A DNA stretch of 64,000 nt from Prado023 sp964418695 (GTDB lineage Bacteria; Actinomycetota; Actinomycetes; S36-B12; CAIYMF01), in NCBI GenBank assembly GCA_964418695.1, contig CAYQMN010000004.1, positions 124,001 to 188,000 of the forward strand, given 5' to 3'. Position numbers and translations under genes: made by a program. Shown piece by piece: positions 49,383-58,850 of the stretch (position 1 is its first letter; each line of letters starts with the position of its first letter). A model generated the notes under the pieces. The model was given only the letters and a program-made list of their open reading frames with translations. It did no database searches and was not told the origin of the DNA.

Positions 49383-51056
49383 TCAGTGCGTGGGCCGGTG
49401 CCCCTCGATGGTGCGCGCGACGTCCGAGCCCGCCTCGACGGCCTCCTGCAGGCCCTGCTCGATGTGGTGATCGGCGCTGGCCAGCTCCTCCTCGGTGGGC
49501 AGCTCGATGTTGTCCTTGTAGAAGAAGCTCGAGATCCCGGAGCGGACCCGGCCAGCCAGCCGGGCAGCCGGGTTGCGCACGCCGTGCTCGTCGCTCTTCT
49601 CCGGCCTGGGCAGCGGCTGATGGTCCACCTTGGCCAGGATCTTCGCGGCTGCCTCGTCGTCGACCGAGTCATGGATCTCCAGGAACTCGCCGTGCGGCAG
49701 GCGCAGGACCCGGCCGGTCTCCCGGCCGTGCAGCAGCAGGTCACGATCGCGGCGCTGCAGCGACAGGGCGATGCGCTTGGTCACGATGAACGTGACCACG
49801 GGGACCACGAACACCATGACCTGCAACGCCCGGATCATCGTGTTGATGCTCAGGTGGAAGGCGTAGGCGAGCACGTCGTTCCCGCCGCCGATCATGAGCA
49901 CGATGTAGAACGAGACCATCGCCGCGCCCAACGCGGTGCGCACCGGGACGTTGCGCGGACGGTCGAGCAGGTGGTGCTCGGAATTGTCCTTGGAGGCCAT
50001 CCGCTCGAACCACGGGTAGGCGATCAGGATCACCAGCAGCACCGGCGCCAGCACCATCGCCGGGAAGAAGATGTTGAAGCTGAACGTGATCCCCCAGAAC
50101 GCGAACTCTATGTTCGGCATCAGGCGCAGGGCGCCGTCAAGGAAGCCGACATACCAGTCGGGCTGGGAGCCGGCCGTGACCTGGTCAGGCACGTACGGTC
50201 CGTACGCCCAGATCGGATTGATCTGCACGACCCCGGCGATCGCCACGATCAGGCCGAACACGATGAAGAAGAAGCCGCCGGCCTTGGCCATGTAGATCGG
50301 CATGAACGGGTAGCCGACGACGTTGTCGTTGGTCTTGCCCGGCCCCGGGAACTGCGTGTGCTTCTGGTACCAGATCATCAGCAGGTGCGCGGTGACCAGC
50401 GCCAGGATCAGCCCCGGGATCAGCAGGATGTGGATGCTGTAGAGGCGAGGCAGGAACGCGGTGCCCGGAAACTCGCCGTCGAACAGCAGGAACGAGAACC
50501 ACGTGCCGATGATCGGCGAGGCCTGGATGATGCCCTGCGTGATCCGCACGCCCGTGCCGGAGAGCAGGTCGTCGGGCAGCGAGTAGCCCGAGAAGCCCGC
50601 GGCCACGGCCAGCAGGAACAGCACCACGCCGATGACCCAGTTGAGCTCGCGCGGCTTGCGGAAGGCGCCGGTGAAGAAGACGCGCAGCAGGTGCAGCGCG
50701 ATCGCCATCACGAAGAACAGCGCCGCCCAGTGGTGGATCTGCCGGATGAGCAGCCCGCCGCGCACGTCGAACGAGATGTGCAGCGCCGAGGCGAACGACT
50801 CGCTCATCTTCACGCCCTTGAGCGGGGCGTACGAGCCGTCGTAGACGACCTCGGTCATCGACGGGTTGAACCACAGGGTCAGGTAGACCCCGGTGAGCAG
50901 CACGACGATGAACGAGTAGAGCGCGATCTCGCCGAGCATGAACGACCAGTGCTCGGGGAAGACCTTGTTGATCTGGCGGCGCAGCCACGGGGCATTGCCG
51001 AGCCGATCCTCCATCCAGCCGGCAGCGCCGCCGCCGGCAGACTTCACGACGCTCAT
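49383..51056 (-). CDS. qcrB: Cytochrome bc1 complex cytochrome b subunit
   Basis: Menaquinol-oxidising cytochrome b of the actinobacterial bcc-aa3 supercomplex, 557 residues. Eight or more helices are predicted. Heme-ligand histidines are in LLIRQIHHWAALFFVMAIALHLLR and SIHILLIPGLILALVTAHLLMIW, and PEWY is replaced by PDWY (SQPDWYVGFLDG) at the quinol site, as in many actinobacteria. The C-terminal 130 residues are a hydrophilic extension. The ATG at 51056 overlaps the qcrA stop as ATGA, so translation is coupled. It is the last gene of ctaE-qcrC-qcrA-qcrB. Confidence 0.96.
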   Translation of the reverse strand: MSVVKSAGGGAAGWMEDRLGNAPWLRRQINKVFPEHWSFMLGEIALYSFIVVLLTGVYLTLWFNPSMTEVVYDGSYAPLKGVKMSESFASALHISFDVRGGLLIRQIHHWAALFFVMAIALHLLRVFFTGAFRKPRELNWVIGVVLFLLAVAAGFSGYSLPDDLLSGTGVRITQGIIQASPIIGTWFSFLLFDGEFPGTAFLPRLYSIHILLIPGLILALVTAHLLMIWYQKHTQFPGPGKTNDNVVGYPFMPIYMAKAGGFFFIVFGLIVAIAGVVQINPIWAYGPYVPDQVTAGSQPDWYVGFLDGALRLMPNIEFAFWGITFSFNIFFPAMVLAPVLLVILIAYPWFERMASKDNSEHHLLDRPRNVPVRTALGAAMVSFYIVLMIGGGNDVLAYAFHLSINTMIRALQVMVFVVPVVTFIVTKRIALSLQRRDRDLLLHGRETGRVLRLPHGEFLEIHDSVDDEAAAKILAKVDHQPLPRPEKSDEHGVRNPAARLAGRVRSGISSFFYKDNIELPTEEELASADHHIEQGLQEAVEAGSDVARTIEGHRPTH

Positions 51057-52090
51057 CCGCGCTCCCAGAAGCTCGGGCCGACAGGCTCGTGGAAGTCGCT
51101 CTGGGCGACCAGGTAGCCGTCGGCGTCCAGCGTGATCGGCAGCTGCGGCATCCGCCGGGCCGCCGGGCCGAACACGACGTTGCCGGAGTCGGCAAGGTCG
51201 AAGGTGGACTGGTGGCACGGGCACAGCAGGTGGTGCGTCCGGTGCTCGTACAGCGCGATCGGGCAGCCCACGTGCGTGCAGATCTTGGAGAACGCCAGCA
51301 CGCCCTGGTAGTCCCAGCCCTCGCCCTGCTGGGAGACGATCTCCTCGGGCGCCATGCGCACCAGGATGATCGGCGCCTTGGCCCGGGCGTTGAGGTTGCC
51401 GGTCTGCTCCTCGACCTCGTGGAGGTTGTCCGGCACCGCGGCCACCAGGCCGCCCACCGGGATGTCCTCGGGCCGGATCGGGCGCAGCGCGACATCGCTG
51501 ACGATGCGCACCCCCGGCTCCCAGATCGTCTCCGAGAGCTGCTCTGCGGGGCTCAGCGAGCCCGCCGGCGCGGTGTAGAGGTCGCGCAGGATCACGATCA
51601 AGGGCAGCGGCAGCAGCGCCATCGCCCCCAGCAGGGTGCGCCGGATGATCGGCCGGGAGACGAACTGCGAGTCCTCCACGCCCCGGTCGAACGCGGCGAT
51701 GGCCGCGGCCCGGTCCTCGTCCGACGAGCGCAGCTCGTGCCGGTCGGCGACCACCTCGCTGCCCGGCATCAGCTTGCGCGACCAGTGGATCATCCCCAGC
51801 CCGATGAGCAGGATGCCCAGGCCGAAGCACACGCCCATCGCGAGGTTCAGCGCCCCCACGGCCCCGGCCATCGGGATCTCGACCGCCGCCGTCACCGGGA
51901 TCAGCACATACGCGGCGACCGCGGCGATCATCAGCAGCGCGGCCAGCGTGAACATCAGAGCGATCTGGCGCTCGGCGCGGCGCGCCGCCCGGGGGTCGAC
52001 GTCCGTGCGCCGCGGGTGGTGCGGGATGTGCGCGGCCTGCAAGTCCGGCGTCGCGCTCTGCTCGGCTCCGGTCTTCGTGATGTCGCTCAT
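51053..52090 (-). CDS. qcrA: Cytochrome bc1 complex Rieske iron-sulfur subunit
   Basis: Rieske protein of 345 residues. Three transmembrane helices lie between about 42 and 195, as in actinobacterial QcrA, instead of the single helix of mitochondrial forms. The 2Fe-2S ligands are in CTHVGC and CPCHQS near residues 270-295, in the extracytoplasmic domain. It transfers electrons from menaquinol to the diheme QcrC. Start and stop overlap its neighbours as ATGA (52087-52090 and 51053-51056). Confidence 0.96.
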   Translation of the reverse strand: MSDITKTGAEQSATPDLQAAHIPHHPRRTDVDPRAARRAERQIALMFTLAALLMIAAVAAYVLIPVTAAVEIPMAGAVGALNLAMGVCFGLGILLIGLGMIHWSRKLMPGSEVVADRHELRSSDEDRAAAIAAFDRGVEDSQFVSRPIIRRTLLGAMALLPLPLIVILRDLYTAPAGSLSPAEQLSETIWEPGVRIVSDVALRPIRPEDIPVGGLVAAVPDNLHEVEEQTGNLNARAKAPIILVRMAPEEIVSQQGEGWDYQGVLAFSKICTHVGCPIALYEHRTHHLLCPCHQSTFDLADSGNVVFGPAARRMPQLPITLDADGYLVAQSDFHEPVGPSFWERG

Positions 52091-52878
52091 CGGACCTTCG
52101 CTCCGATCCAGATCGCGGCGGCCACCAGCAGGGCCAGGCCGGCGGTGAACAGGAACGCACCCTCGGCCACCGGCCCGAAGGACCCCAGCGACAGACCGCC
52201 CGGCTGGGACTGGCTCTGCAGGTGGTCGACGTACTTGAGGATGTCCTGCTTGTCCGAGGTGGTCAGCGTGCCGTCGCCGAACACGGGCATGTTCTGCGGG
52301 CCGGTCAGCATCGCCTCGTAGATCTGCTGGGGCGTGGCGTCCATGAGCGCCGGGGCGTACTTGCCCTGGGTCAGGGCCGCGCCCTTGCCCGCGAAGTTGT
52401 GGCATTGGGCGCAGTTGGTCCGGAACAGCTCGCCACCGCGGGCCAGCTCGGCGTTGGTGGTGTCCAGCTGCTCGGCGGTCGGCATCGCCGGGCCGGGTGC
52501 CAGCGAGGCGATGTACTCCGCCAGCGCCAGCGTCTCGGCCTCGTCGTACACGGGCTTGGCCCGCTGGGCCTGCACCACGGGCTGGGGCAGCGGCATGCGG
52601 CCGGTGGAGACCTGGAAGTGCACGGCGGCCGAGCCCACGCCGATCAGCGTCGGCCCGGTGCTGGTGCCCTCGGCGTTCAGGCCGTGACAGGACGCGCAGC
52701 CCTCCAGGTAGAGGGTGCGACCCTGCTCGACCTGGGTGGCGCTGCTGACGCCACCAGCGGCCCTGGCCTCGGTCCCGCTGTGCAGAAGCGAGTAGACGAT
52801 GCCGACCGTCGCTAGCGCCCCGATCAGCAGCAGCATCGGCACCCACGGGTGCCTCCGCCGGGCAACGGGAGTGTCCAC
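52087..52878 (-). CDS. qcrC: Diheme cytochrome c subunit of the bc1 complex
   Basis: 263-residue membrane-anchored cytochrome c with two heme motifs, CASCH (about 57-61) and CAQCH (about 156-160). The axial Met residues are in FQVSTGRMPLP and GPQNMPVFGDG. An N-terminal signal-anchor (about 13-33) and a C-terminal helix (about 235-258) hold it in the membrane. It delivers electrons directly to the aa3 oxidase in the supercomplex, which lacks a soluble cytochrome c. GTG start at 52878 with AGAGGT upstream. It follows ctaE by 83 bp. Confidence 0.95.
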   Translation of the reverse strand: MDTPVARRRHPWVPMLLLIGALATVGIVYSLLHSGTEARAAGGVSSATQVEQGRTLYLEGCASCHGLNAEGTSTGPTLIGVGSAAVHFQVSTGRMPLPQPVVQAQRAKPVYDEAETLALAEYIASLAPGPAMPTAEQLDTTNAELARGGELFRTNCAQCHNFAGKGAALTQGKYAPALMDATPQQIYEAMLTGPQNMPVFGDGTLTTSDKQDILKYVDHLQSQSQPGGLSLGSFGPVAEGAFLFTAGLALLVAAAIWIGAKVR

Positions 52879-52961
52879 GGGGGTTTACCTCTGCTCTCGT
52901 CGGTTCGGGGGCGTCAGGCTCAGCACGGCAAGGTCAGCGCAGGCAGATCCGCACGGCGGGG

Positions 52962-53570
52962 TCACTGCAGGACGTAGATCATGAAGAACAGCGCGATCCA
53001 CACCACGTCGACGAAGTGCCAGTAGTAGCTGGTCACGATCGCTGCGGTGGCCTGCTCGTGGCCGTAGTGCCGCGAGGCGTAGGACCGGGCGATGACGAAC
53101 AGGAAGGCGATCAGGCCACCGGTGACGTGCAGTCCGTGGAATCCGGTGGTCAGGTAGAACGCGGAGCCGTACGCCGAGGAGGACAGCGTCAGCCCCTCGT
53201 GCATGATCAGGCTGGCGTACTCGTAGATCTGGCCACCGATGAAGAACGAGCCCATCAGGAAGGTGATGACGTACCAGCGGCGCATCCCGCGGACGTTCCC
53301 CCGCTCGGCCGCCAGCACGCCGAGCTGACAGGTGATCGAGGAGGCGACCAGCACGAGGGTGTTGGCCGTCGCGAAGGGCACGTTGAGGAACTGCGTCTCC
53401 TCGGCCCACACCTCGGGATTGGTCGAGCGGAGCGTGAAGTACATCGCGAACAGGCCCGCGAAGAACATGAGCTCGCTGGACAGCCAGACGATCGTGCCGA
53501 CGGCCGTCTTGTTGGGCAGCCGGGAGTGCGCCCCATGCGTCTCGTTGGTCAGCACTGTCGTCGTCGCCAC
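52962..53570 (-). CDS. ctaE: Cytochrome c oxidase subunit III
   Basis: 202-residue aa3 oxidase subunit III with five predicted helices, the short actinobacterial form. Conserved parts are VWLSSELMFFAGLFAMYFTLR, GFHGLHVTGG and SYYWHFVDVVWIALFF. It heads the ctaE-qcrC-qcrA-qcrB operon, away from the ctaCDF genes. The GTG at 53570 starts a short Thr-rich leader; CACACT lies 6 nt upstream and may be a leaderless -10. A divergent response-regulator gene lies 176 bp away. Confidence 0.95.
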   Translation of the reverse strand: MATTTVLTNETHGAHSRLPNKTAVGTIVWLSSELMFFAGLFAMYFTLRSTNPEVWAEETQFLNVPFATANTLVLVASSITCQLGVLAAERGNVRGMRRWYVITFLMGSFFIGGQIYEYASLIMHEGLTLSSSAYGSAFYLTTGFHGLHVTGGLIAFLFVIARSYASRHYGHEQATAAIVTSYYWHFVDVVWIALFFMIYVLQ

Positions 53571-53667
53571 GCGCGCAGTGTGTCAGAAGCCGTCCGCGAC
53601 TTCCCACCCGGTCCTTCCGATTTGCCCGAGTGTCGCGCAGCACCGGGGCGGCCGGGCGCCCACCCAG

Positions 53668-53673
53668 TACCAT
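53668..53673 (+). promoter_or_regulatory. Possible -10 for the response-regulator/trpD unit
   Basis: TACCAT lies 72 bp before the ATG at 53746, which has its own AGGAGGAGG ribosome-binding site. If used, the leader is about 65 nt. Confidence 0.35.
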
Positions 53674-53745
53674 CGGGCCCAGATCCCAGCCGAGTCCGCG
53701 CCCCCCGGGGGCCGCCCGCTCGGCCTGGCGCAGGAGGAGGTTCCG

Positions 53746-54171
53746 ATGGCCGCACCCGCGTCCACCCCCACATCGCTGACCGTGCTGGTCTACAGCGACG
53801 ACCGGACGGTGCGCCGGGCCGTCGTCAACGCCCTGGGCACCCGGCTGGACCCCGACCTGCCCGAGCTCGAGTTCGTCGAGATCGCCACCGGACCGGCGCT
53901 GGTGCGGCGCGCCGACCAGGGCGGCCTGGATCTGCTGATCCTGGACGGCGAGGCGGTCCCGGCCGGCGGCATCGGCCTGACCCGCCAGCTCAAGGACGAG
54001 ATCTACCGGTGCCCCCCGGTCCTGGTGCTCACCGGTCGCCCGCAGGACGCGTGGCTGGCCACCTGGTCGCGCGCGGACGCGGTCGCCGGCCACCCGATCG
54101 AGCCCGGCCAGCTGGCCGATGTCGTCGGCCAGCTGCTGCGCCGTCGCCTGCCCGCGGTCCAGCACTCATGA
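53746..54171 (+). CDS. Stand-alone receiver-like protein
   Basis: 141-residue protein with a CheY-like receiver fold and no output domain. The acidic pair is Asp18/Asp19 (VYSDDRTV), the phosphoacceptor candidate is Asp67 (LLILDGEA) and Thr96 is present (VLVLTGR). The conserved Lys of KP is His (AGHPIEP), so phosphorylation is possible but unproven. AGGAGGAGG precedes the ATG. The gene is coupled to trpD by an ATGA overlap, an association found in other actinobacteria near the cytochrome genes. The kinase partner is unknown. Confidence 0.8.
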   Translation: MAAPASTPTSLTVLVYSDDRTVRRAVVNALGTRLDPDLPELEFVEIATGPALVRRADQGGLDLLILDGEAVPAGGIGLTRQLKDEIYRCPPVLVLTGRPQDAWLATWSRADAVAGHPIEPGQLADVVGQLLRRRLPAVQHS

Positions 54172-55259
54172 GCGGGGCCCCCCTCACGGAGTGGAGCGAG
54201 GTCCTCGAGCTGCTCCTGGCCGGCCGGCCACTGGACGCCCTGACCACGCAGTGGGTGATGGCCGAGATCCTGACCGGGGCGGCCCCGGTCGCCAACACCG
54301 CCGCGTTCCTGGTCGCGCTGCGCGCCAAGGGCGAGACGCCCGAGGAGGTCTCCGGCCTGGTCGCCGGGATGCTCGGCGCCGGCGTCGAGCTGGACATCGA
54401 CGGCCCGGTGGTCGACACCTGCGGGACCGGCGGCGATCGCGCCCACACGGTGAACATCTCGACGATGGCCGCCGTGGTGGCCGCCGCGGCGGGCGCGCGG
54501 GTCGCCAAGCACGGCAACCGCGCCGCCTCCTCGCAGAGCGGTTCTGCGGACATGCTCGAAGCGCTCGGCGTGGTCATCGACCTGCCCGCGCCGGCGGCAG
54601 CCCAGGCCGGCCTGGAGCTGGGCATCACGTTCTGCTTCGCGCCGGTGTTCCATCCGGCGATGCGGCACATCGGGCCGATCCGCAAGGAGCTGGGCATCCG
54701 CACGGTCTTCAACGTGCTGGGCCCGCTGGCCAACCCGGCGCGACCGGCGGCGCAGGTGCTCGGCGTGCCGACCGAGCCGATCGGCGAGCTGATGTGCGGC
54801 GTCCTGGCCGCACGCGGCACCAAGGCCCTGGTGGTGCACGGCAGCGACGGCCTGGACGAGCTGACGGTGTTCGGTCCCTCGATCGTCTGGGACGCGACCG
54901 GCCCGGAGGTTCGGCGGGTCACCCTCGATCCGGCGACGCTGGGGATCGCCGTGCCCGAGCCCGAGGCGCTGCGCGGCGGGGTGGCCACCCGCAACGCGGC
55001 GATCTTCCGCACGCTGCTGGCCACGCCCGACGATCCCGCGGTGGCCGGCCTGGCCGACGCCGTCTGCCTCAACGCGGCTGCCGCCCTGGTCGCCTACGCG
55101 GCGGCCGGCGGCCCGCTGGACGTCACGCTGCCCGCGCCGCAGACCGACCTGCGGGAGCGCATCGCCGCTGCCCTGCCCGCGGCCCGCGCCGCGCTGGCCG
55201 AGGGCCGCGCCCAGGCGCTGCTGGACCGCTGGATCACGACCAGCCAGGACCTGCAGTAG
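54168..55259 (+). CDS. trpD: Anthranilate phosphoribosyltransferase
   Basis: Transfers phosphoribose from PRPP to anthranilate in tryptophan biosynthesis. The 363-residue protein has the PRPP loop VDTCGTGGDRAHTVNIS, then KHGNRAASSQSGSADMLEALGV with the second signature, FCFAPVFHPAMRHIGPIRKELG and GPLANPA. The ATG at 54168 overlaps the receiver-like gene. No other trp gene is in the window, so trpD is a dispersed single gene as in M. tuberculosis (Rv2192c), where it also lies by qcr/ctaE. Confidence 0.95.
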   Translation: MSGAPLTEWSEVLELLLAGRPLDALTTQWVMAEILTGAAPVANTAAFLVALRAKGETPEEVSGLVAGMLGAGVELDIDGPVVDTCGTGGDRAHTVNISTMAAVVAAAAGARVAKHGNRAASSQSGSADMLEALGVVIDLPAPAAAQAGLELGITFCFAPVFHPAMRHIGPIRKELGIRTVFNVLGPLANPARPAAQVLGVPTEPIGELMCGVLAARGTKALVVHGSDGLDELTVFGPSIVWDATGPEVRRVTLDPATLGIAVPEPEALRGGVATRNAAIFRTLLATPDDPAVAGLADAVCLNAAAALVAYAAAGGPLDVTLPAPQTDLRERIAAALPAARAALAEGRAQALLDRWITTSQDLQ

Positions 55260-55266
55260 GAGCGTC

Positions 55267-55782
55267 ATGGCCAAGGGACGAAGCAGCCAGCGCCGGGTGC
55301 CGAGCACGCCTCCCTCGCCGGGAGGTGTCCGCCCGGACTCGGATGCCGGGCTCGCGCAGCCGGCTGACGACGCGACACCCGAACCCGAGCTGACGCCGTC
55401 GGGCTTCGTCCCGCTGCCCGAGGTCGCACCGCCCAAGCCACGCGAGGTGCTGATCCTCCGGGGCACAGGCTGTCTGGGTGGACACGTCGCCGGCGCCGAG
55501 CTGGACGCCGGACCGATCGGTTTGGTCCCCTCGGCCAAGACGACCGCGATCGGCCTGTCCATCCTGGGCTGGTGCCTGGCGGGGTTGCTCTTGCTGTCCC
55601 GCGCCTGGCTGCTGCCGGCCCTGCTCCTGCTGGGCGCCTGGTGGGCGTTCAGTGTCTCGGTCCAGCGCCGGGCCGGCCACCGAGGACGCTGTCTGAGGGT
55701 CCGTGCGTGGCGGCACGCCTGGGGCGGCCTGGTCCCCCAGACCAAGGATCCGACGCGGCCCGCCGAGGGCGAGGACGACTGA
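55267..55782 (+). CDS. Hypothetical membrane protein after trpD
   Basis: 171-residue protein of unknown function. A hydrophilic, Pro/Ser-rich N-terminus is followed by EVAPPKPREVLILRGTGCLGGHVAG. Two transmembrane helices lie about 95-112 and 114-130, and a basic tail follows (RRAGHRGRCLRVRAWRHAW). It starts 7 bp after the trpD stop, so the three genes form one unit. No family signature was recognised. The sequence is compositionally ordinary for the region. Confidence 0.7.
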   Translation: MAKGRSSQRRVPSTPPSPGGVRPDSDAGLAQPADDATPEPELTPSGFVPLPEVAPPKPREVLILRGTGCLGGHVAGAELDAGPIGLVPSAKTTAIGLSILGWCLAGLLLLSRAWLLPALLLLGAWWAFSVSVQRRAGHRGRCLRVRAWRHAWGGLVPQTKDPTRPAEGEDD

Positions 55783-55797
55783 ACCCGGACGAGTGAA

Positions 55798-55829
55798 CCC
55801 TGACGACGTGAACCCCGAGGCCGTCAGGG
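55798..55829. terminator. Candidate bidirectional terminator
   Basis: CCCTGACG (55798-55805) pairs with CGTCAGGG (55822-55829) over a 16-nt loop, between converging genes. Confidence 0.45.
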
Positions 55830-55840
55830 CCGGCCGGGAC

Positions 55841-56239
55841 TCAGAACTGGCTGGCGGGTCCGCGGTAGTACTCGAACACCCAGTAGGCGGTCGACATCAC
55901 GATCAGCACGGCCCCCACGGCCACGATCCAGCCGGCGAAGGCGAGCCCGGCGAACGTGATGGCAGCGCTGCCCCCGACCAGCAGGGGCGCCCAGGAGTGC
56001 GGGCTGAAGTGACCGTAGTCGGCTCCGGCGTGCCAGATCTCTCCCTCGAGATCGTCCTCGGGCTGGTCGGGCAGCCGCCGCGACGTGATCAGCAGGTAGA
56101 AGCCGATCATGCCCGACAAGCCGCCGGTGAGCCCGAGCGCGACTGTCCCGACCTCGTCGTGGGACATGATCCAGTAGACCGCGGCGACGAGCAGGTAGAG
56201 CACCGCGCCGCCGAGGAACAGCTTGGAGGCCAGCTTCAT
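55841..56239 (-). CDS. ctaF: Cytochrome c oxidase subunit IV (actinobacterial CtaF)
   Basis: 132-residue subunit of the aa3 oxidase with four helices in two pairs (about 8-26, 33-52, 85-103, 107-125). The start MKLASKLFLGGAVLYLLVAAVYW and WHAGADYGHFSPHSWAPLLVG are typical of the actinobacterial subunit IV. The ATG at 56239 shares a base with the ctaD stop (TGATG). It completes ctaC-ctaD-ctaF. Confidence 0.93.
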   Translation of the reverse strand: MKLASKLFLGGAVLYLLVAAVYWIMSHDEVGTVALGLTGGLSGMIGFYLLITSRRLPDQPEDDLEGEIWHAGADYGHFSPHSWAPLLVGGSAAITFAGLAFAGWIVAVGAVLIVMSTAYWVFEYYRGPASQF

Positions 56240-57996
56240 CAGTGCGCACCCTTCCCATCACCGGCATCGACCAACTCGGCAGGAGGTGGTGGTGAGCCCG
56301 GCAGCGTTCCCGCGGCCAGGGCGTCCAGGTAGCCCTGCGCATCCCAATCGGCGTACTCGGGATGGTGGATGTCGAACGCCGGACGCTCCGAGCGGATGCG
56401 CGGCAGCGACACGAAGTTGTGCCGCGGCGGCGGGCACGAGGTCGTCCACTCCAGCGAGGCGCCCCAGCCCCAGGGGTCGTTCCCTTCCACCATGGGCGCC
56501 GTGCGGTGGGTCTTCATCACATTGAAGAGGAAGACCAGCGTCGAGATGCCCAGCACCAATGCGAAGAACGACGAGATCTCGTTCTCCAGCGTGAAGCCGT
56601 CACCGGGCAGGTAGTCGCCGTAGCGGCGCGGCATGCCCTCGACCCCCAGCCAGTGCTGGATGAGGAACGTGCCGTTGAAGCCGATGAACGTCAGGGCGAA
56701 GTGCCACTTGCCCAGGCGCTCGTCGAGCATCCGGCCGAAGAACTTGGGCCACCAGAAGTAGAAGCCGCCGAACATCGCGAACACGACCGTGCCGAACACC
56801 GTGTAGTGGAAGTGGGCGACCACGAAGTAGGAGTCCGAGACGTGGAAGTCCAGCGGGGGCGAGGCCAGGATGACGCCGGTCAGTCCGCCGAAGAGGAACG
56901 TCATCAGGAAGCCCATGGACCACAGCATCGGCGTGTGGAACGAGATGGACCCGCCCCACATCGTGCCGATCCAGTTGAAGAACTTCACGCCGGTCGGGAC
57001 CGCGATCAGCATCGTCATGAGCGAGAAGAACGGCAGGCTGATCGCGCCGGTCACGTACATGTGGTGGGCCCACACCGTCATCGACAGGACCGCGATCGCG
57101 ATGGTGGCGAAGACCAGACCCTTGTAGCCGAAGATCGGCTTGCGGCTGAAGACCGGCAGGATCTCGGAGATGATCCCGAAGAACGGCAGCGCGATGACGT
57201 AGACCTCGGGATGGCCGAAGAACCAGAACAGATGCTGCCAGAGGATGGCGCCCCCGTTCTCCGGCTGGAAGACCACGGCGCCGAACTTCCGGTCGATCTC
57301 CAGCACCACCAGCGTGGCCGCCAGCACCGGGAAGACCATCAGGATCAGCACGCTGGTGAGCAGCACGTTCCAGGTGAAGATCGGCATCCGGAACATATTC
57401 ATGCCGGGCGCCCGCATGGTCAGGATCGTGGTGATGAAGTTGACCGCGCCGAGGATGGTGCCCAGGCCGCCGAGGGCGAAGCCGAGGATCCACAGGTCGG
57501 CACCCACGCTGGGCGAGAACTCCGGGCCGGACAGCGGCACGTAGGCGAACCAGCCGAAGGCCGCGGCGCCACCCGGGGTGAGGAAGCCGAGGAACACGAT
57601 GATCGCGCCGAACAGGTAGAGCCAGTACCCCAGCATGTTCAGCCGCGGGAACGCGACGTCCGGCGCGCCGATCTGCAGGGGCATCAGGAAGTTGGCGAAC
57701 CCCACGAACAGGGCGGTCGCGAACAGCAGCAGCATGATCGAGCCGTGCATCGTGAACAGCTGGTTGAACTGCTCGAGGGTGAGCATCTGCAGCCCCGGCC
57801 GGGCCAGCTCGGCACGCATCAGCAGCGCCATGGCGCCGCCGATCATGAAGAACGTGAACGACGTGAAGAGATACAGCCGGCCGATCGTCTTGTGATCGGT
57901 GGTCGTGATCACGCTGACGATCCGAGCGCCCAGCGTCGTCTGCCGAGCGGGCGGCAGCGCCTCGGACGTGTCCGGGCGGTCGTTGAGCAGCGTCAT
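56239..57996 (-). CDS. ctaD: Cytochrome c oxidase subunit I
   Basis: Catalytic heme-copper subunit of aa3 oxidase, 585 residues and twelve helices. Heme a ligand region FTMHGSIMLLLFATALFVGFANFL; CuB and cross-linked Tyr in FFGHPEVYVIALPFFG; HH in VWAHHMYVTG; proximal histidines in SYFVVAHFHYTVFG. The D-channel Asp is in the segment before NFLMPLQIGAPD. The cytoplasmic tail ends in Pro-rich sequence. The ATG at 57996 overlaps the ctaC stop as ATGA, coupling translation. Confidence 0.97.
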   Translation of the reverse strand: MTLLNDRPDTSEALPPARQTTLGARIVSVITTTDHKTIGRLYLFTSFTFFMIGGAMALLMRAELARPGLQMLTLEQFNQLFTMHGSIMLLLFATALFVGFANFLMPLQIGAPDVAFPRLNMLGYWLYLFGAIIVFLGFLTPGGAAAFGWFAYVPLSGPEFSPSVGADLWILGFALGGLGTILGAVNFITTILTMRAPGMNMFRMPIFTWNVLLTSVLILMVFPVLAATLVVLEIDRKFGAVVFQPENGGAILWQHLFWFFGHPEVYVIALPFFGIISEILPVFSRKPIFGYKGLVFATIAIAVLSMTVWAHHMYVTGAISLPFFSLMTMLIAVPTGVKFFNWIGTMWGGSISFHTPMLWSMGFLMTFLFGGLTGVILASPPLDFHVSDSYFVVAHFHYTVFGTVVFAMFGGFYFWWPKFFGRMLDERLGKWHFALTFIGFNGTFLIQHWLGVEGMPRRYGDYLPGDGFTLENEISSFFALVLGISTLVFLFNVMKTHRTAPMVEGNDPWGWGASLEWTTSCPPPRHNFVSLPRIRSERPAFDIHHPEYADWDAQGYLDALAAGTLPGSPPPPAELVDAGDGKGAH

Positions 57997-58850
57997 GACT
58001 GGGCTCCCGTCGGGTAGCGGTCGGCCTCCCAGTACCGCTCCCCCTCGCGGCTGATGCGGTCGGTCTCGATCTTGCCGACATTCCCGGCAGCGCGCAGGGC
58101 GGCGATGTGCGCGTCGTACTCGGCCCGCGGCACGACCTTCAGCGTGAACAGCATGCGGGCGTGGTCCACCCCGCACAGCTCGGCGCACCGGCCGGCGTAC
58201 TCGCCGACCTTGTTGGGCGTGACCTGGAACTCGTTGAGCCGGTCGGGGACGACATCCATCTTCATGAGGAAGGCCGGGACCCAGAACGAGTGCACCACGT
58301 CGGGACTCTGCAGCTGGAACTTCACCGACTCGTCGACGGGCAGGAAGAGCGTGGGGGTGTCGTCGGGCTCGGCCGTGCCGACGTCGTAGACGCCCTCCTC
58401 GTAGTTGAACGCCCAGCTCCAGCGGAAGGCGACCACGCCGACCGTGTTGTCCGGAGTGGCCGAGACCTTCGTGAGCTCGGCCTGGTCGCGGGCGGTGAAG
58501 TAGAAGACGCCCAGAATCATCACCAGCGGGACGACGGTGTACATCACTTCGAGCGGGATGTTGTAGCGCATCTGCCGGGGGGCGTCGGGATCGCCCTCGC
58601 GGCGGCGGAAGCGCACGGCCGCGTAGAGGATGAGGCCCGCGGTGAGCAGCCCGACGCAGACCACGGCCACCCACGCGCCGAACCACAGGCTCTCCACGAT
58701 CGGGGCCTGCTCGGTGATGCCCTCAGGGGCGTTGAACGACAGCGCCTCGTGCGCGCTGCACCCTGAGCTGACCAGCAGGACGACCGGCACGGCGGCCACG
58801 GCGCCGAGGCGCCGCCGGCGTCGGTGGCGGCTCGCGCGCTCAGTTGCCAC
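57993..58850 (-). CDS. ctaC: Cytochrome c oxidase subunit II
   Basis: CuA subunit of aa3 oxidase, 285 residues. A signal peptide ending in a lipobox-like SSGC (Cys about 30) is followed by two helices (about 56-80 and 100-120), and the CuA site near the C-terminus, CAELCGVDHARM. The family segment VVHSFWVPAFLMKMDVVPDRLNEF is intact. I chose the GTG at 58850 because GAGGGG lies about 9 nt upstream. The ATG at 58877 would add nine residues. Divergent from the cysteine desulfurase gene. Confidence 0.95.
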   Translation of the reverse strand: MATERASRHRRRRRLGAVAAVPVVLLVSSGCSAHEALSFNAPEGITEQAPIVESLWFGAWVAVVCVGLLTAGLILYAAVRFRRREGDPDAPRQMRYNIPLEVMYTVVPLVMILGVFYFTARDQAELTKVSATPDNTVGVVAFRWSWAFNYEEGVYDVGTAEPDDTPTLFLPVDESVKFQLQSPDVVHSFWVPAFLMKMDVVPDRLNEFQVTPNKVGEYAGRCAELCGVDHARMLFTLKVVPRAEYDAHIAALRAAGNVGKIETDRISREGERYWEADRYPTGAQS